40,026 bases of DNA from Lysinibacillus mangiferihumi (GCF_003049665.1 NZ_PYWM01000039.1:1-40026), one strand, 5' to 3'; counted from the first letter of the stretch, positions 1-7,233 are shown. The notes: generated by a model from the letters alone, not told the origin. A program made the numbers and translations.

Positions 1-158
1 TATTCGCTTTCTTTTCGCGGGTATTTCACTCTACTCCGCGGGTATTCGCTTTCTTTTCGCGGGTATTTCACTCTACTCCGCGGGTATTCGCTTTCTTTTC
101 GCGGGTATTTCACTCTACTCCGCGGGTATTCGCTTTCTTTTCGCGGGTATTTCACTCT
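1..158. repeat. 21-bp tandem repeat array, left edge
   Basis: Seven full 21-bp units and about half of an eighth are present. Two unit types alternate, giving a 42-bp higher-order period. One type begins TATTCGCTTTC and ends TCGCGGG; the other begins TATTTCACTCT and ends CCGCGGG. Units start at 1, 22, 43, 64, 85, 106, 127 and 148, and the match stops near 158. The plus strand is pyrimidine-rich apart from the CGCGGG core. The array continues off the left edge and supplies the 3' end of the minus-strand rocB-like gene. A related array lies at 39825-40026 in the same orientation. There are no unique spacers, so this is not CRISPR. Confidence 0.95.
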
Positions 159-1767
159 CTGCTGCATATAAGCTTTTTATAAGTGTTTCAATCATCACAG
201 GCATTTCTTTAAATGCACTATCTACATGTAAACGCTCTGTCTTTTGATGTGCATCTTTGCCGAATGGCCCCACATTTAACACTGGGCCCTTTAATGCAGA
301 CATGGCTTCAAATGGAATACTATACGTATCACCATAAACAGGTGTGTTGCGCTCAAATGCAGTCCAGCCATTGGAATCATCTGAATAATTGACATAACTT
401 AAATCACAAATGCCATTGAAATAGTGTATTTGATCGACTTCAATAGCAAAAGTTTTGGCTGTTTTCTTCATTAATTCGATTGATTGCTTGACGAGCGGAT
501 GCTGTGAAGAATTAATAGCTGGGTAATACGGAGGTGCGTATAACAGCACCGTTGCTGGTGTTAGCTCCTGACATCGAATCATCAATTGATCTACAATACG
601 AATCGACTTCTCCCGATCATCCCACGCTGTATTTTCTAGCACTTGGTTTTTAATATGCTTTACTTCATCTGCGCCAAGTTTTTGAATAGCATGCTCTAAA
701 ACCGCCTCATAGCGAAGTACATTTACTTTCCCAACACCTTGTACTTGTTCGCGTTCACAAATTTGCTTATATTGCATATTACAAGCAGCCATTGCCTCCA
801 ATGCAACTTGTTCAAAAATTTCCATGACCTCTGTTGCCGTCCGCTTTAACAAAAATACATTATAAAGTGCGGCTGCACGATATGGCGTCTGTGTAGAATA
901 CTCCATTTTTAAATCCTTTAATTGTAAGGATACTGGCAATGGTGTACTTTCACCGAGATCTGTTTCGCGGAAAACTGGATTCCACTCCATATGCTGTGTC
1001 ATAAAGGATGCAATATAGTTGGCTGTTATACCTTTTAACGGCTCACCTACATGCGTCTCTTTTCCATAAAATAAAGCAGCCGGCATAATCTTGCCGATTG
1101 TACCTGAATATATATATTCATTTATATCAGAAGGCCCTTGTGAAAACGAAGGTTCACTATTTAAATATAACTTATAGGTTAAACCGTATTGTTCACGCAA
1201 CCTTACTAACTCGACTACGGCTGCACGCATACCAGCAGAATTGACTTCCTCATCCGGTACCGCTGTTAAAATTAGATTGATTGGCCATTGTTCAATACTC
1301 GCTTTTTCAATCAATTGCAAGTGTAAAGCGAGTCCCATTTTCATATCCATTGTGCCACGACCAAATAAATAATTACCCGACTCTAAATCAATTCTAGCCG
1401 CCTCTGGCAAATCTTTTTTATATTTAGGTTCCATCAGCATGCTCGTCAACTCTTCTGGCCGACAAGCAAATGGCTCAAGCTCTCCATATTCCTCTGTATG
1501 AACCGTATCGAAATGACTAATTAGGACTACTGTTTCAGTAGCCGTTGGATGCTTGTACAATGCTGTAACCGCATGGCGACCGAGTCCCGCATCATGCAGT
1601 TCTATTAAGTTAGGATTATCTTGAAAATAAGAAAGCGTTTGCAACAGCTCTTTTAATTTAAAGGCGAATTCATTTTCACCTGCTGTTAATGTTCTGCTTT
1701 CCCAGCTTACAATTTCACATAATAATGCCCGAAGTTTGTTTGGTGTATTCCATAAATAATTGTTCAT
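115..1767 (-). CDS. rocB: RocB-type M20 family hydrolase, C-terminus made of repeat sequence
   Basis: A 550-residue zinc-dependent M20/M28-type hydrolase resembling the arginine-utilisation protein RocB of Bacillus, which is about 560 residues and has no settled substrate. Visible metal-site motifs are SHFDTVH (His85, Asp87), GRGTMDMKMG (Asp141) and PDEEVNS (Glu173/Glu174, general base and metal ligand). The start has a clear AAAGGAGAT ribosome site. No signal peptide is seen, so it should be cytoplasmic. It is the last gene of the arginine/methylarginine locus, 39 bp after the permease. Family membership is certain; the RocB assignment rests on similarity and on the RocE-like and dimethylargininase neighbours. 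The last 14 residues (SEIPAKRKRIPAE plus the preceding Glu) and the TAG stop are encoded by the 21-bp repeat, so the original C-terminus has been replaced or extended. Confidence 0.85.
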   Translation of the reverse strand: MNNYLWNTPNKLRALLCEIVSWESRTLTAGENEFAFKLKELLQTLSYFQDNPNLIELHDAGLGRHAVTALYKHPTATETVVLISHFDTVHTEEYGELEPFACRPEELTSMLMEPKYKKDLPEAARIDLESGNYLFGRGTMDMKMGLALHLQLIEKASIEQWPINLILTAVPDEEVNSAGMRAAVVELVRLREQYGLTYKLYLNSEPSFSQGPSDINEYIYSGTIGKIMPAALFYGKETHVGEPLKGITANYIASFMTQHMEWNPVFRETDLGESTPLPVSLQLKDLKMEYSTQTPYRAAALYNVFLLKRTATEVMEIFEQVALEAMAACNMQYKQICEREQVQGVGKVNVLRYEAVLEHAIQKLGADEVKHIKNQVLENTAWDDREKSIRIVDQLMIRCQELTPATVLLYAPPYYPAINSSQHPLVKQSIELMKKTAKTFAIEVDQIHYFNGICDLSYVNYSDDSNGWTAFERNTPVYGDTYSIPFEAMSALKGPVLNVGPFGKDAHQKTERLHVDSAFKEMPVMIETLIKSLYAAESEIPAKRKRIPAE

Positions 1768-1806
1768 ATTTAAAATCTCCTTTATCCACTAAAAATGAAA
1801 CATCCA

Positions 1807-3222
1807 TTAAGCATTCAGTGACTCTTCTTTGTCAGAAGTGATTGTACTCACTTTACTCAATTTCACTTTATAAAATAACATACACGCTACAAAGAACCCT
1901 ATGCCGTATAACAACCCTATTCTTTGAGTCGGGTCAAACGCTAAAAACACTAATATAATGACACAAAAAACAATACAAAATATTGGAATTAACGGGTACA
2001 ATGGCGTTTTAAATTTCAAATCTGCCACATTGCCTCCCCCTTTTACATAACGGTATCGGAACATTAATTGAGACATGGCAATACCCATCCAAGAAATAGT
2101 CACCGAAATTCCCGCAATAGACATAAGCAACACAAATACTGCGTCAGCTTCCATCACACTTGTTAATAACGATAGCAGTGAAAATAGCATCGTAAAAATA
2201 AGCGCATTTAATGGCACTTTATTTTTTGTTAATCGACCAAAGTACTTTGGAGCCATGCCTTCTTTTGACATCGACCATAGTAATCGTGTGGAAGCATATA
2301 AGCATGAGTTCCCTACAGACAATATCGCTGTCAAAATAACGAAATTCATAATGCCCGCCGCATATGGAACACCCGCTATTTTCATCAATGTAACAAAAGG
2401 ACTTTCAAGTAGCCCAAGTTCAGATGATGGAAAAATGGCAGACAGTACTATTATAGAAGCAATATAAAATACGATAATTCTAAACAAGATTGTACGTATT
2501 GCTCTTGGAATGTTTTTTTCTGGGTTTTCTGTTTCACCAGCAGCAATTCCTACTAGCTCGGAACCTTGATACGAGAAAATAACATTCATCATCGTGACAA
2601 AAATAATCGTAATACCTGCTGGGAATAATCCTGTCGGTGCTAAATTCGTTAAATGTGGAGTCGGCCGATCAGCCAAAGGAATCAAGCCAAAAATAGCAGC
2701 TACACCAATTATTATAAAGGCAATTACAGCAACTACCTTAATGCTTGCAAACCAGAACTCCGCTTCTGCGAAACCTTTTGTAGTTAAAGCATTTAATGTA
2801 AACAAAAGCACCATGAAGACTGCACACCATATCCAAATCGGCACATTCGGGAACCAATGTTGCATTAATATGCCCGCTGCTGTAAACTCCACCCCCGCGG
2901 TGGCAGCAGATCCAACAAAGTACATCCAACCTAACGAAAAGCCTGCTGACGGACTGATAAATCGTGTTGCATATGTTTGGAAAGAACCTGTGACAGGCAT
3001 ATACACGGCCAATTCACCAAGACAATTCATCACCATATATAAAATTAAACCACCAAATAAATAACCAATTAGTGCTCCACCAGGGCCAGCTTGATTAATT
3101 GTAAAACCTACATTTAAAAATAAACCTGTGCCAATCACACCACCAAGTGATAACATCAATAAATGTCGACTCTTCATAGAACGCTTCAATACATTATTAT
3201 GCTGTTGCTCCCCTTTGCTCAA
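1807..3222 (-). CDS. rocE: Amino-acid permease, RocE/RocC-like (APC superfamily)
   Basis: A 471-residue, 12-helix membrane transporter of the amino acid-polyamine-organocation superfamily. The N-terminal block MKSRHLLMLSLGGVIGTG and the following FTINQAGPGGA are the signature of the AAT family and closely resemble Bacillus RocE/RocC, the arginine/ornithine permeases. GSFQTYATRFISP and TTKGFAEAEFWFASIK also fit that group. The start chosen is TTG at 3222, preceded by GGGGA; an ATG 13 bases upstream is out of frame. A 12-bp hairpin separates it from the hydrolase gene upstream, so it is transcribed by read-through or from its own promoter, which I could not identify. Likely role: proton-coupled import of arginine, ornithine or methylated arginines. 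The substrate is inferred from similarity and neighbours only. Confidence 0.85.
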   Translation of the reverse strand: MSKGEQQHNNVLKRSMKSRHLLMLSLGGVIGTGLFLNVGFTINQAGPGGALIGYLFGGLILYMVMNCLGELAVYMPVTGSFQTYATRFISPSAGFSLGWMYFVGSAATAGVEFTAAGILMQHWFPNVPIWIWCAVFMVLLFTLNALTTKGFAEAEFWFASIKVVAVIAFIIIGVAAIFGLIPLADRPTPHLTNLAPTGLFPAGITIIFVTMMNVIFSYQGSELVGIAAGETENPEKNIPRAIRTILFRIIVFYIASIIVLSAIFPSSELGLLESPFVTLMKIAGVPYAAGIMNFVILTAILSVGNSCLYASTRLLWSMSKEGMAPKYFGRLTKNKVPLNALIFTMLFSLLSLLTSVMEADAVFVLLMSIAGISVTISWMGIAMSQLMFRYRYVKGGGNVADLKFKTPLYPLIPIFCIVFCVIILVFLAFDPTQRIGLLYGIGFFVACMLFYKVKLSKVSTITSDKEESLNA

Positions 3223-3287
3223 CGTGTTTCCCCATTTCCGTATTTTGTCAAATTATTAAATATTCAGATATTTAAAGTACTAAAACA

Positions 3288-3319
3288 CCCAATCAATTTT
3301 CCCCTACAAATTGATTGGG
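3288..3319 (-). terminator. Hairpin terminator after the dimethylargininase gene
   Basis: A perfect 12-bp inverted repeat (CCCAATCAATTT / AAATTGATTGGG) with an 8-base loop, 16 bases past the stop codon of the minus-strand hydrolase gene. On the minus strand it is followed by TGTTTTAG, a short and imperfect U tract, so termination may be partial and leave some read-through into the permease and RocB genes. Confidence 0.65.
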
Positions 3320-3335
3320 CATGTTTTTTATTGAC

Positions 3336-4097
3336 TTAAAATCGTAGTGATAAACAGCTCAATCCGCCATCATGCTTTCTAAATTCAGACATTTCAAGTT
3401 CAATCGTTTGATAGCCTAAGTCATTTAGTTTGCGATTAGTATCAGGATAACCGGCTGGAATAATGATCGTATCGTTTACTTGAATGCAGTTTGCAGAGTA
3501 TTCATCTTGTTGTGGAATAACAATTTTCTCATAAGATTCAAATGCTGGATGATCGATAAACTCTCCAGCTACAACCATACGATTTTGTCCAACATACGCG
3601 ATGCCCGTTTTTAAATGGAAGAAATCTTGTAATGGAATAATCGTCGCTTCATAGCCTTCTTTTTCAACGATTTCTTTAAATTGTCGTGCACCTTCCTCAT
3701 TTGTACGAGCTGAAATACCTACATAAAATTTCTTTTCAGCTTGCAAAACATCACCGCCATCAAGTGTTCCAGGTCCTTCAATATAATATAGCTTGTCATA
3801 GAATTTTTTAACTGCTGGTTCAATAGCTTCAATTTCTTGATTGCGTGCTTCCGCTCCTGGATTTGTGATAATCGCAAATTCAGAAGTTAGTACCGCTGTA
3901 TCTTCTACAAAAGTTGCATCTGGGAAAGCTTCATCTGCATCAAGTTGGGTAACCTCTACACCACATTTTTTTAATGCTTCTACATAGCGTTCGTGCTGTT
4001 CAAATAATTTTTCTAAAATAGGTTTTCCTAGATCACTTGTTGTTAATCCGTTAACAAAACTATTGCCTGGTGTTTTTACAATCACATTTTTAAACAT
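3336..4097 (-). CDS. Dimethylarginine dimethylaminohydrolase (dimethylargininase)
   Basis: A 253-residue guanidine-modifying-superfamily enzyme that should hydrolyse Nω-methylated arginines to citrulline plus a methylamine in the cytoplasm. The superfamily catalytic set is visible: Asp113 in GTLDGGDVL, His161 in FHLKTG and nucleophile Cys248 in DGGLSCLSLR at the extreme C-terminus. The blocks TLDGGDVL and VGISARTNEEGA read very like vertebrate DDAH. I start it at ATG 4097, preceded by AAAGGGAGACGG, rather than 48 bases upstream, where a longer frame overlaps the preceding gene. It follows its paralogue by 17 bases, so the two are co-transcribed. A 12-bp hairpin lies just downstream. Arginine deiminase is unlikely because the protein is too short and lacks the deiminase insertion. 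Confidence 0.88.
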   Translation of the reverse strand: MFKNVIVKTPGNSFVNGLTTSDLGKPILEKLFEQHERYVEALKKCGVEVTQLDADEAFPDATFVEDTAVLTSEFAIITNPGAEARNQEIEAIEPAVKKFYDKLYYIEGPGTLDGGDVLQAEKKFYVGISARTNEEGARQFKEIVEKEGYEATIIPLQDFFHLKTGIAYVGQNRMVVAGEFIDHPAFESYEKIVIPQQDEYSANCIQVNDTIIIPAGYPDTNRKLNDLGYQTIELEMSEFRKHDGGLSCLSLRF

Positions 4098-4114
4098 ATC
4101 ATCCGTCTCCCTTT

Positions 4115-4987
4115 TTATCCTCTGACTACTGGGCAAGTTAGACATGTAGGTCCACCTGTGCCTTTTACCGTAATTTCGTTACCTTTATATTCATATACCG
4201 TTGCACCCGCATCTAATAACTGTTGTTTAGTAGAAGGATTACCTTCAGGAATAACACATACTCTCGGTGCTAACGCTAAGACGTTACAGCCTAAAGTATC
4301 ATACTCAGCTTTTGGTACTTCCACTAATTGAATTCCTCTGTCAATCAGAAGCTGACGGAAAAATACTGGCATTAAACGCGAATGTACAACAGCCAAATCC
4401 TTGTCTACCATACTAATAAAGGACATTAGATGTAAGCACTCTGCCTCACCTAAATCATGAGGAAGTTGCACAACGATTAATTCATCGACCATAGTAGCTG
4501 TCATTTCCTTAATTTGACGAATCGCTTCATCGTTCGTGCGATATCCTCGACCAACTGCAAGCGTACGGTCATCAAGCCAAACCAGATCCCCACCATCTGA
4601 AACAGCATCACCCGACAATTCACCGATTATCGCAATCCCTTTGTCTTGTAAAAATTCCTTATAAACAACTGCCTCAGGTTGTCTTAATTTTTTACCAGAT
4701 TTCAAAATAATTGCACCATGTGGTGTGAATTTCACAGGATCATGCGCATAAAGCGAATCTAATCCTACTTCATTTGACGCTGGTAAATAATCAATTTGTT
4801 CAACATACTTCTCTAGAACGGCTATAAACTCAGCATATTCTGTAAGAGCCTCCTGATAGTTAGGTTCTGATAAATAGTTGAAAGTTTTCCATTCATCCGC
4901 AAGATGCTCTTGGCTTTTAAAAGCGTCTTTTGGATGTTTAATAATTACGTGTTTTAAAGGTGCATACATGGATGAACAATAATGCAT
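4115..4987 (-). CDS. DDAH-like guanidine-group hydrolase (amidinotransferase superfamily)
   Basis: A 290-residue member of the same guanidine-modifying superfamily as the next gene but clearly divergent from it. Probable catalytic elements are Asp131 in SDGGDLVWLDD, His186 in AECLHLMSF and Cys282 in GGPTCLTCPVVR (a second Cys at 285). The block VGRGYRTNDEAI corresponds to the substrate-loop region of the family. Such proteins are usually labelled dimethylarginine dimethylaminohydrolase-like or amidinotransferase; the real substrate is unknown. ATG at 4987 is chosen because GGGGTGAAGG precedes it at good spacing; Met7 is an alternative. It is the first gene of the locus, directly behind a strong promoter and an IclR-type operator. 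Having two superfamily members in one operon suggests consecutive steps or two substrates, for example methylarginine and citrulline or arginine. Confidence 0.78.
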   Translation of the reverse strand: MHYCSSMYAPLKHVIIKHPKDAFKSQEHLADEWKTFNYLSEPNYQEALTEYAEFIAVLEKYVEQIDYLPASNEVGLDSLYAHDPVKFTPHGAIILKSGKKLRQPEAVVYKEFLQDKGIAIIGELSGDAVSDGGDLVWLDDRTLAVGRGYRTNDEAIRQIKEMTATMVDELIVVQLPHDLGEAECLHLMSFISMVDKDLAVVHSRLMPVFFRQLLIDRGIQLVEVPKAEYDTLGCNVLALAPRVCVIPEGNPSTKQQLLDAGATVYEYKGNEITVKGTGGPTCLTCPVVRG

Positions 4988-4998
4988 ACCTTCACCCC

Positions 4999-5036
4999 TT
5001 TTCCGTGTAGTGGAAAACGTTTCCGTTAAGAGGAAA
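4999..5036. promoter_or_regulatory. IclR-type operator, four ordered half-sites
   Basis: The elements are TTTTCC (4999-5004), N7, GGAAA (5012-5016), ACG, TTTCC (5020-5024), N7, GGAAA (5032-5036). The central GGAAA-N3-TTTCC matches the arm and spacer layout of the classic IclR consensus TGGAAA-N3-TTTCCA. The outer half-sites make two further TTTCC-N7-GGAAA inverted repeats. It lies between the -10 element of the minus-strand promoter and the start of the first hydrolase gene, where a bound regulator would block transcription. The regulator gene is divergent and 160 bp away, so IclR-family binding is the natural inference. Confidence 0.75.
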
Positions 5037-5048
5037 GTTTATATAAAA

Positions 5049-5077
5049 AATATAGGCGTTTTATGATATACTGTCAA
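5049..5077 (-). promoter_or_regulatory. Sigma-A promoter of the methylarginine/arginine operon
   Basis: On the minus strand a perfect -35 TTGACA (5077-5072) is followed after exactly 17 bases by TATATT (5054-5049), one mismatch from the -10 consensus. The predicted start near 5042 lies a few bases upstream of the IclR-type operator. The -35 overlaps the -10 of a possible plus-strand promoter for the regulator. Confidence 0.8.
5064..5072 (+). promoter_or_regulatory. Possible extended -10 promoter of the IclR regulator
   Basis: On the plus strand TG-A-TATACT forms an extended -10 element (TG 5064-5065, hexamer 5067-5072) about 128 bp before the regulator start. No good -35 is visible, which is usual for extended -10 promoters. 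It overlaps the -35 of the divergent operon promoter, so the two cannot both hold polymerase. Confidence 0.4.
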
Positions 5078-5199
5078 TATATTTAGAAAAATTTTAATAT
5101 TATCTTTTTCAAAGAGAAAACTAACTATGGACGACAACGAAGGAACTAGACGAACAGGAAAAATAAAAATAAAATAAGATTAGAGGAGGTGGGACAATT

Positions 5200-5940
5200 A
5201 TGCAATTATTAGAACGAGCAATGACAATTGCGAAAGTGTTAGCTTCAGAAGCATCCGAAGGCAGTTTGTCTATTTCAGAGCTTTCCACCAAATGCGATTT
5301 ACCATTGAGTACATTACATAGAATTTTAAAAGCGATGATTGCACAAGGAATGATTGAACAAGACACGCAAACGAAGCATTATCGTCTCGGCACAATATGG
5401 ATGGAGTTAGGTTTGCAAGTGTATGATACGATGGACTATATTAGCAAAATTAGACCAGAATTAGAAAGACTCGCAAGAGAAGTTGAGGAAAGTGTTTATT
5501 TAAGCAAACCTGCGGGGCTAGATACAATTATTATCGAACGTATTGATAGTGCAGCAAACCCGATTCGTATTTATGATCAACTAGGCATTCGCATTCCAAT
5601 GCATATTGGGGCAGCCAATAAAGCGTTGTTAGCCTCTTTACCGACCGTAGAAGCAAAAAAAATTATGCAGCAACTCGTTCCTATTGATGAAATGGCTGAC
5701 TTAGAAGCGCAGTTAGAACAAATTCGATTACAGGGCTTTGCTATTAGCCACGGGGAGCGAACGGCAGGTACCTCCTCAGTCGCTGTAGCTGTTTTTAATG
5801 GCTTTGGAGAAATTATCGGTGCGGTCAGTATCGGTTTTGTTAGCTTTAACGTCAGCGAAGAACATATCAAATTCCTTACACAACGTCTTGTAGAAACAGG
5901 GAAACGCGTGTCTACAAAACTTGGCTATCGCGGGAAGTAA
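5200..5940 (+). CDS. IclR-family transcriptional regulator
   Basis: A 246-residue regulator with the standard IclR arrangement: an N-terminal winged helix-turn-helix (residues about 1-65, recognition region LPLSTLHRILKAM) and a C-terminal effector domain (about 75-245) containing GAANKALLA and AISHGERTAGTSSVAVAVF. A strong AGGAGGTGGG ribosome site fixes the ATG at 5200. It is divergent from the arginine/methylarginine operon, and a matching IclR operator lies in front of that operon. It therefore most likely represses the operon until an effector binds. The effector may be an arginine derivative, but nothing in the sequence shows which. A terminator follows at 5955-5996. Confidence 0.92.
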   Translation: MQLLERAMTIAKVLASEASEGSLSISELSTKCDLPLSTLHRILKAMIAQGMIEQDTQTKHYRLGTIWMELGLQVYDTMDYISKIRPELERLAREVEESVYLSKPAGLDTIIIERIDSAANPIRIYDQLGIRIPMHIGAANKALLASLPTVEAKKIMQQLVPIDEMADLEAQLEQIRLQGFAISHGERTAGTSSVAVAVFNGFGEIIGAVSIGFVSFNVSEEHIKFLTQRLVETGKRVSTKLGYRGK

Positions 5941-5954
5941 TCTATTAAAAAATT

Positions 5955-5996
5955 CACTGCGCAATGAATTGAGCATCCATTGTTCAGTGTTTTTTT
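5955..5996 (+). terminator. Terminator of the IclR regulator gene
   Basis: Interrupted stem CACTG..CAATG / CATTG..CAGTG with an 11-base loop, followed by a run of seven T on the plus strand, 14 bases after the stop codon. Confidence 0.75.
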
Positions 5997-6050
5997 CATA
6001 GCTGTTTTTGCCTGTAAAGGTTTTTTTCTTGAAAGGTTATGTGAAAACTG

Positions 6051-6079
6051 TTGCACTGAACGACTTGGTATGTTAAATT
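6051..6079 (+). promoter_or_regulatory. Possible promoter of rpmB
   Basis: TTGCAC (6051-6056) and TAAATT (6074-6079) are separated by 17 bases, about 70 bp before the rpmB start. The -35 is good and the -10 weak (4 of 6). The intergenic stretch otherwise holds only the iclR terminator. Confidence 0.4.
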
Positions 6080-6148
6080 ATTATGGTATGTGAAATACCG
6101 AACTGAAATAATAATCTTTCAGCATCAACTGTAAGGAGGGAATACAAC

Positions 6149-6337
6149 ATGCCAAAACAATGTGTAATCACTGGACGTAAAGCTCGTACTGGTAACAACC
6201 GTTCCCACGCTATGAACGCTAACAAACGTACTTGGGGCGCTAACCTTCAAAAAGTTCGTATCCTAGTTAACGGTAAACCAAAACGTGTATGGGTTTCTGC
6301 TCGTGCTTTAAAATCAGGTAAAATCGAGCGCGTTTAA
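6149..6337 (+). CDS. rpmB: 50S ribosomal protein L28
   Basis: A 62-residue basic protein, the normal size for L28 in Firmicutes. It begins [20 protein letters not shown] and contains the family patterns [16 protein letters not shown] and [17 protein letters not shown]. The variant lacks the zinc-binding cysteine pairs, keeping a single Cys near the N-terminus. AAGGAGGGAATACAAC gives a strong ribosome site, as expected for a ribosomal protein. As in Bacillus, it is transcribed away from the spoVM-thiN operon end. A strong terminator follows. Confidence 0.98.
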   Translation: MPKQCVITGRKARTGNNRSHAMNANKRTWGANLQKVRILVNGKPKRVWVSARALKSGKIERV

Positions 6338-6348
6338 TAGCCGCTTCT

Positions 6349-6387
6349 AAAAAATCGATTTCGCATAAAGCGTAAATCGATTTTTTT
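6349..6387 (+). terminator. Terminator of rpmB
   Basis: The stem pairs AAAAAATCGATTT plus CGC with GCG plus AAATCGATTTTTT around an ATAAA loop and ends in seven T, 12 bases after the rpmB stop. The A/T-flanked stem could also work in the opposite direction. Confidence 0.9.
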
Positions 6388-6440
6388 CTTTCATTTTTCA
6401 AGGCACACTACCAACCGCCTTTATATAGCTATTAAACAGG

Positions 6441-6470
6441 AAAAATCCGACTGGCATCAGTCGGATTTTT
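6441..6470 (-). terminator. Terminator of the yloC-spoVM operon
   Basis: A perfect 13-bp stem (AAAAATCCGACTG / CAGTCGGATTTTT) with a 4-base loop, ending in a T run on the minus strand; the symmetry allows action in both directions. The final codons and TGA stop of spoVM lie inside the hairpin, so the last gene of the operon ends within its own terminator. Confidence 0.88.
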
Positions 6471-6561
6471 TAGCTTCTTTCTTATCTTTTTTAAATAGAT
6501 TAATACACGTACGCGTAATGCTACTAACAAATTTCGGCAGTTGGAACGTATATACTTTCAG
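6457..6561 (-). CDS. spoVM: Stage V sporulation protein M, CTG start
   Basis: A 34-residue peptide too short for usual ORF calling. It reads MKVYTFQLPKFV at the N-terminus and FKKDKKEAKKSD at the end. It aligns with Bacillus SpoVM (MKFYTIKLPKFLGG...FRKD), sharing MK, YT, LPKF, the central Ile and Arg and the basic tail. SpoVM is the amphipathic helix that marks the forespore membrane and recruits SpoIVA for coat assembly. The position between thiN and rpmB is its normal place. The start is unusual: the in-frame codon at the right position is CTG (6561-6559) behind AGGGGGAGAG, and the only other in-frame landmark upstream is the TAG that ends thiN seven codons earlier, so no ATG, GTG or TTG is available. 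It runs about 8 residues longer than the 26-residue Bacillus protein. Confidence 0.88.
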   Translation of the reverse strand: MKVYTFQLPKFVSSITRTCINLFKKDKKEAKKSD

Positions 6562-6579
6562 GACTCTCTCCCCCTTACG

Positions 6580-7233
6580 CTAATCTATGCTTCTTATCAT
6601 TAAACATATGCCTTGCGTGAAGGATATAGACCCTGAAGTGCCTATTATTTCATTACTTGTAAATCGAGTTGAACCTAACGAAATTTCTTCGTTCGTTGTT
6701 TCGTATTTTACATGCCTTAAAGTAACGCCCTGTATTGGTTGCTCATGGGCAAAAAAAGACAAATAGCGATAACGCTCATCCGCTTGAATTGTGTGCGTGC
6801 CTGGCACCAAAAACTGTATCATGTTCGCATGGTTGATCATTTTCAACACAAGATCAGGATGTTCAAGCTGTAATCGATAAATGGAACGCACAGCTGCCTC
6901 ATAATGATCTAAACGCCCACCTGTAACCCCTGTTAATACAATTTCGCTAGGAGCGTAGGTTAACGCTTTTAACAGCGCTAAATCCGTATCGGTTTCATTT
7001 TTTTCTTCACGGAAGCGTTGGGCATCATCCGCATGTTTCATAACATATTGATATTCCTCTTGTGATAACGAGTCAAAGTCGCCAACAATAGCATGCGGTG
7101 TAATACCTTGCTCAATTAAATACAGCGCACCTCGATCCGCACCAATAAATAGGACATCATGTTGTCTACTATACGCATCAAAAGAACATAGCTCCTCTTT
7201 CGGACCGCCTGCACAAACGACAACAGTAGTCAT
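6580..7233 (-). CDS. thiN: Thiamine pyrophosphokinase
   Basis: A 217-residue enzyme that transfers pyrophosphate from ATP to thiamine, giving thiamine diphosphate in the cytoplasm. Family motifs are GADRGA (31-36), GDFDS (51-55), NETDTDLAL (80-88) and GVTGGRLDH (102-110), which together build the metal- and ATP-binding site. The C-terminal half is the thiamine-binding beta sandwich. Its ATG overlaps the stop of rpe by four bases, and spoVM follows in the same reading frame after 18 bases. This is the usual rpe-thiN-spoVM order of Bacillus. Confidence 0.96.
   Translation of the reverse strand: MTTVVVCAGGPKEELCSFDAYSRQHDVLFIGADRGALYLIEQGITPHAIVGDFDSLSQEEYQYVMKHADDAQRFREEKNETDTDLALLKALTYAPSEIVLTGVTGGRLDHYEAAVRSIYRLQLEHPDLVLKMINHANMIQFLVPGTHTIQADERYRYLSFFAHEQPIQGVTLRHVKYETTNEEISLGSTRFTSNEIIGTSGSISFTQGICLMIRSID

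Noticed and set aside
1..158. CRISPR array
   Set aside because: The units are contiguous 21-bp repeats with no unique spacers and no cas genes nearby.
2594..3064. 156-codon open frame on the plus strand
   Set aside because: It is antisense to the permease; its composition is a shadow of membrane-helix codons and it has no ribosome site or family pattern.
3255..3262. TTGACA as -35 of a permease promoter
   Set aside because: It lies only about 30 bases before the TTG start, so the -10 would fall on the start codon.
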